A stretch of 32,500 bases of DNA from Enterococcus sp. 5H (GTDB lineage Bacteria; Bacillota; Bacilli; Lactobacillales; Enterococcaceae). The stretch lies in the NCBI RefSeq assembly GCF_028128615.1, contig NZ_AMDP01000058.1:1-32500 (forward strand), written 5' to 3'. The first letter of the stretch is position 1, and the number at the start of each line of letters is the position of its first letter. Positions 32,233 through 32,500 of the stretch are shown here, in pieces. The notes beneath the pieces were generated by a model, which worked only from the letters and a program-made list of their open reading frames with translations, ran no database searches and was not told the origin of the DNA. The position numbers and the translations under genes are program-made.

Positions 32233-32500
32233 TTAGTTACCCATCAATGCGATTGCTTGATCTAATACTTTTTCACCATTCATCATGCCGTAGTCTGACA
32301 TATTAATTACATCGAATGGAATTCCTTTTGGTGCTAATTTTTGTTCGAATTGTGCTTTCATAAAACGAACTTGCGGGCCTAAAAGTAATACGTTTACATC
32401 TTTGGCTTCTAAGTTGTTATCGGCATCTGATGCAGATACTGCAAAGATATCAGCTTCCATCCCACGATCTTCTGCTGCTTTTTGCATTTTTGTTACTAAT
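32233..32500 (-). CDS. PTS lactose/cellobiose-family EIIB, copy 2 (5' end beyond window)
   Basis: The frame is open to the right edge: the codons before the first visible Met encode L-V-T-K as in copy 1, so the true start and the active Cys lie outside. The visible 88 codons give a protein identical to copy 1, with five silent base differences. Ends 34 bases before IIA copy 2. By analogy a sigma-54 promoter may lie just right of the window. Confidence 0.92.
   Translation of the reverse strand, partial: LVTKMQKAAEDRGMEADIFAVSASDADNNLEAKDVNVLLLGPQVRFMKAQFEQKLAPKGIPFDVINMSDYGMMNGEKVLDQAIALMGN

Larger units (their letters stand above)
28074..32500. repeat. Duplicated IIB-IIA gene pair (28074-28754 and 31878-32500)
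   Basis: The two segments lie 3.8 kb apart in the same orientation. Over the visible 268 bases of IIB only 5 bases differ, all silent; IIA differs by 4 residues. The spacers between IIB and IIA and the IIC genes are not conserved to this degree. Confidence 0.9.

Overview
The window reads as a chromosomal segment of a low-GC Gram-positive bacterium of the genus Enterococcus. The reasons are strong GGAGG-type ribosome binding sites, an epaA-to-epaH block for the enterococcal rhamnose polysaccharide (Epa) in the order known from E. faecalis, the map/yihY genes directly upstream of it, and lactose/cellobiose-family PTS operons with a sigma-54 promoter. The species cannot be fixed from the sequence; what follows epaH differs from the E. 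faecalis arrangement I know.

Layout. (1) 1-2023 (-): 5' part of a secreted GH25 muramidase with GBS_Bsp-like repeats, running off the left edge. (2) 2300-3262 (+): an LPG-synthase-type membrane protein, ending convergently against the next block across a terminator. (3) 3550-10134 (-): an AT-rich glycan-decoration cassette under its own promoter. It holds a DUF2142 GT-C protein, a GacI-like GT2 enzyme, a GacJ-like DUF2304 partner, a small EamA/SMR-like membrane protein, a second membrane-anchored GT2 enzyme and a second, very large GT-C protein. (4) 10361-11530 (-): UDP-glucose 6-dehydrogenase. (5) 11794-15325 (-): rmlD, rmlB, rmlC and rmlA for dTDP-L-rhamnose. (6) 15453-18996 (-): three GT2 glycosyltransferases and the lipid-carrier GlcNAc-1-P transferase (epaD-epaA), with a good promoter at 19029-19056. 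(7) 19125-20834 (-): yihY and map. (8) 21038-23604: flavodoxin (+), TetR regulator (-) and aminopeptidase PepS (+). (9) 23723-25407 (-): tRNA-Arg(CCU), a 40-residue membrane miniprotein and an Eis-like acetyltransferase. (10) 25558-32500 (-): two tandem PTS gene sets (IIB-IIA-IIC) separated by a GH1 phospho-beta-glucosidase, ending in three small accessory genes.

How the parts work together. EpaA loads GlcNAc-1-P on undecaprenyl phosphate, EpaB-D extend it with sugars including rhamnose, and RmlA-D supply dTDP-rhamnose. The cassette at 3550-10134 looks like two 'charge the lipid, flip it, transfer outside' systems that would add side sugars to the finished polymer on the outer face; the first has the GacI/GacJ pair known from the group A streptococcal carbohydrate. 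UDP-glucose dehydrogenase would provide UDP-glucuronate. The Epa ABC exporter genes are not in the window.

Regulatory highlights. A textbook sigma-54 promoter (28792-28808) precedes one PTS set, with two direct repeats 21 bp apart upstream as candidate activator sites. A near-consensus cre site lies in the leader of its IIC gene. The IIB and IIA genes of the two PTS sets are almost identical in DNA while their IIC genes are clearly different. Several long, near-perfect hairpins separate genes. Many start codons were chosen by ribosome binding site position and differ from the longest reading frame.
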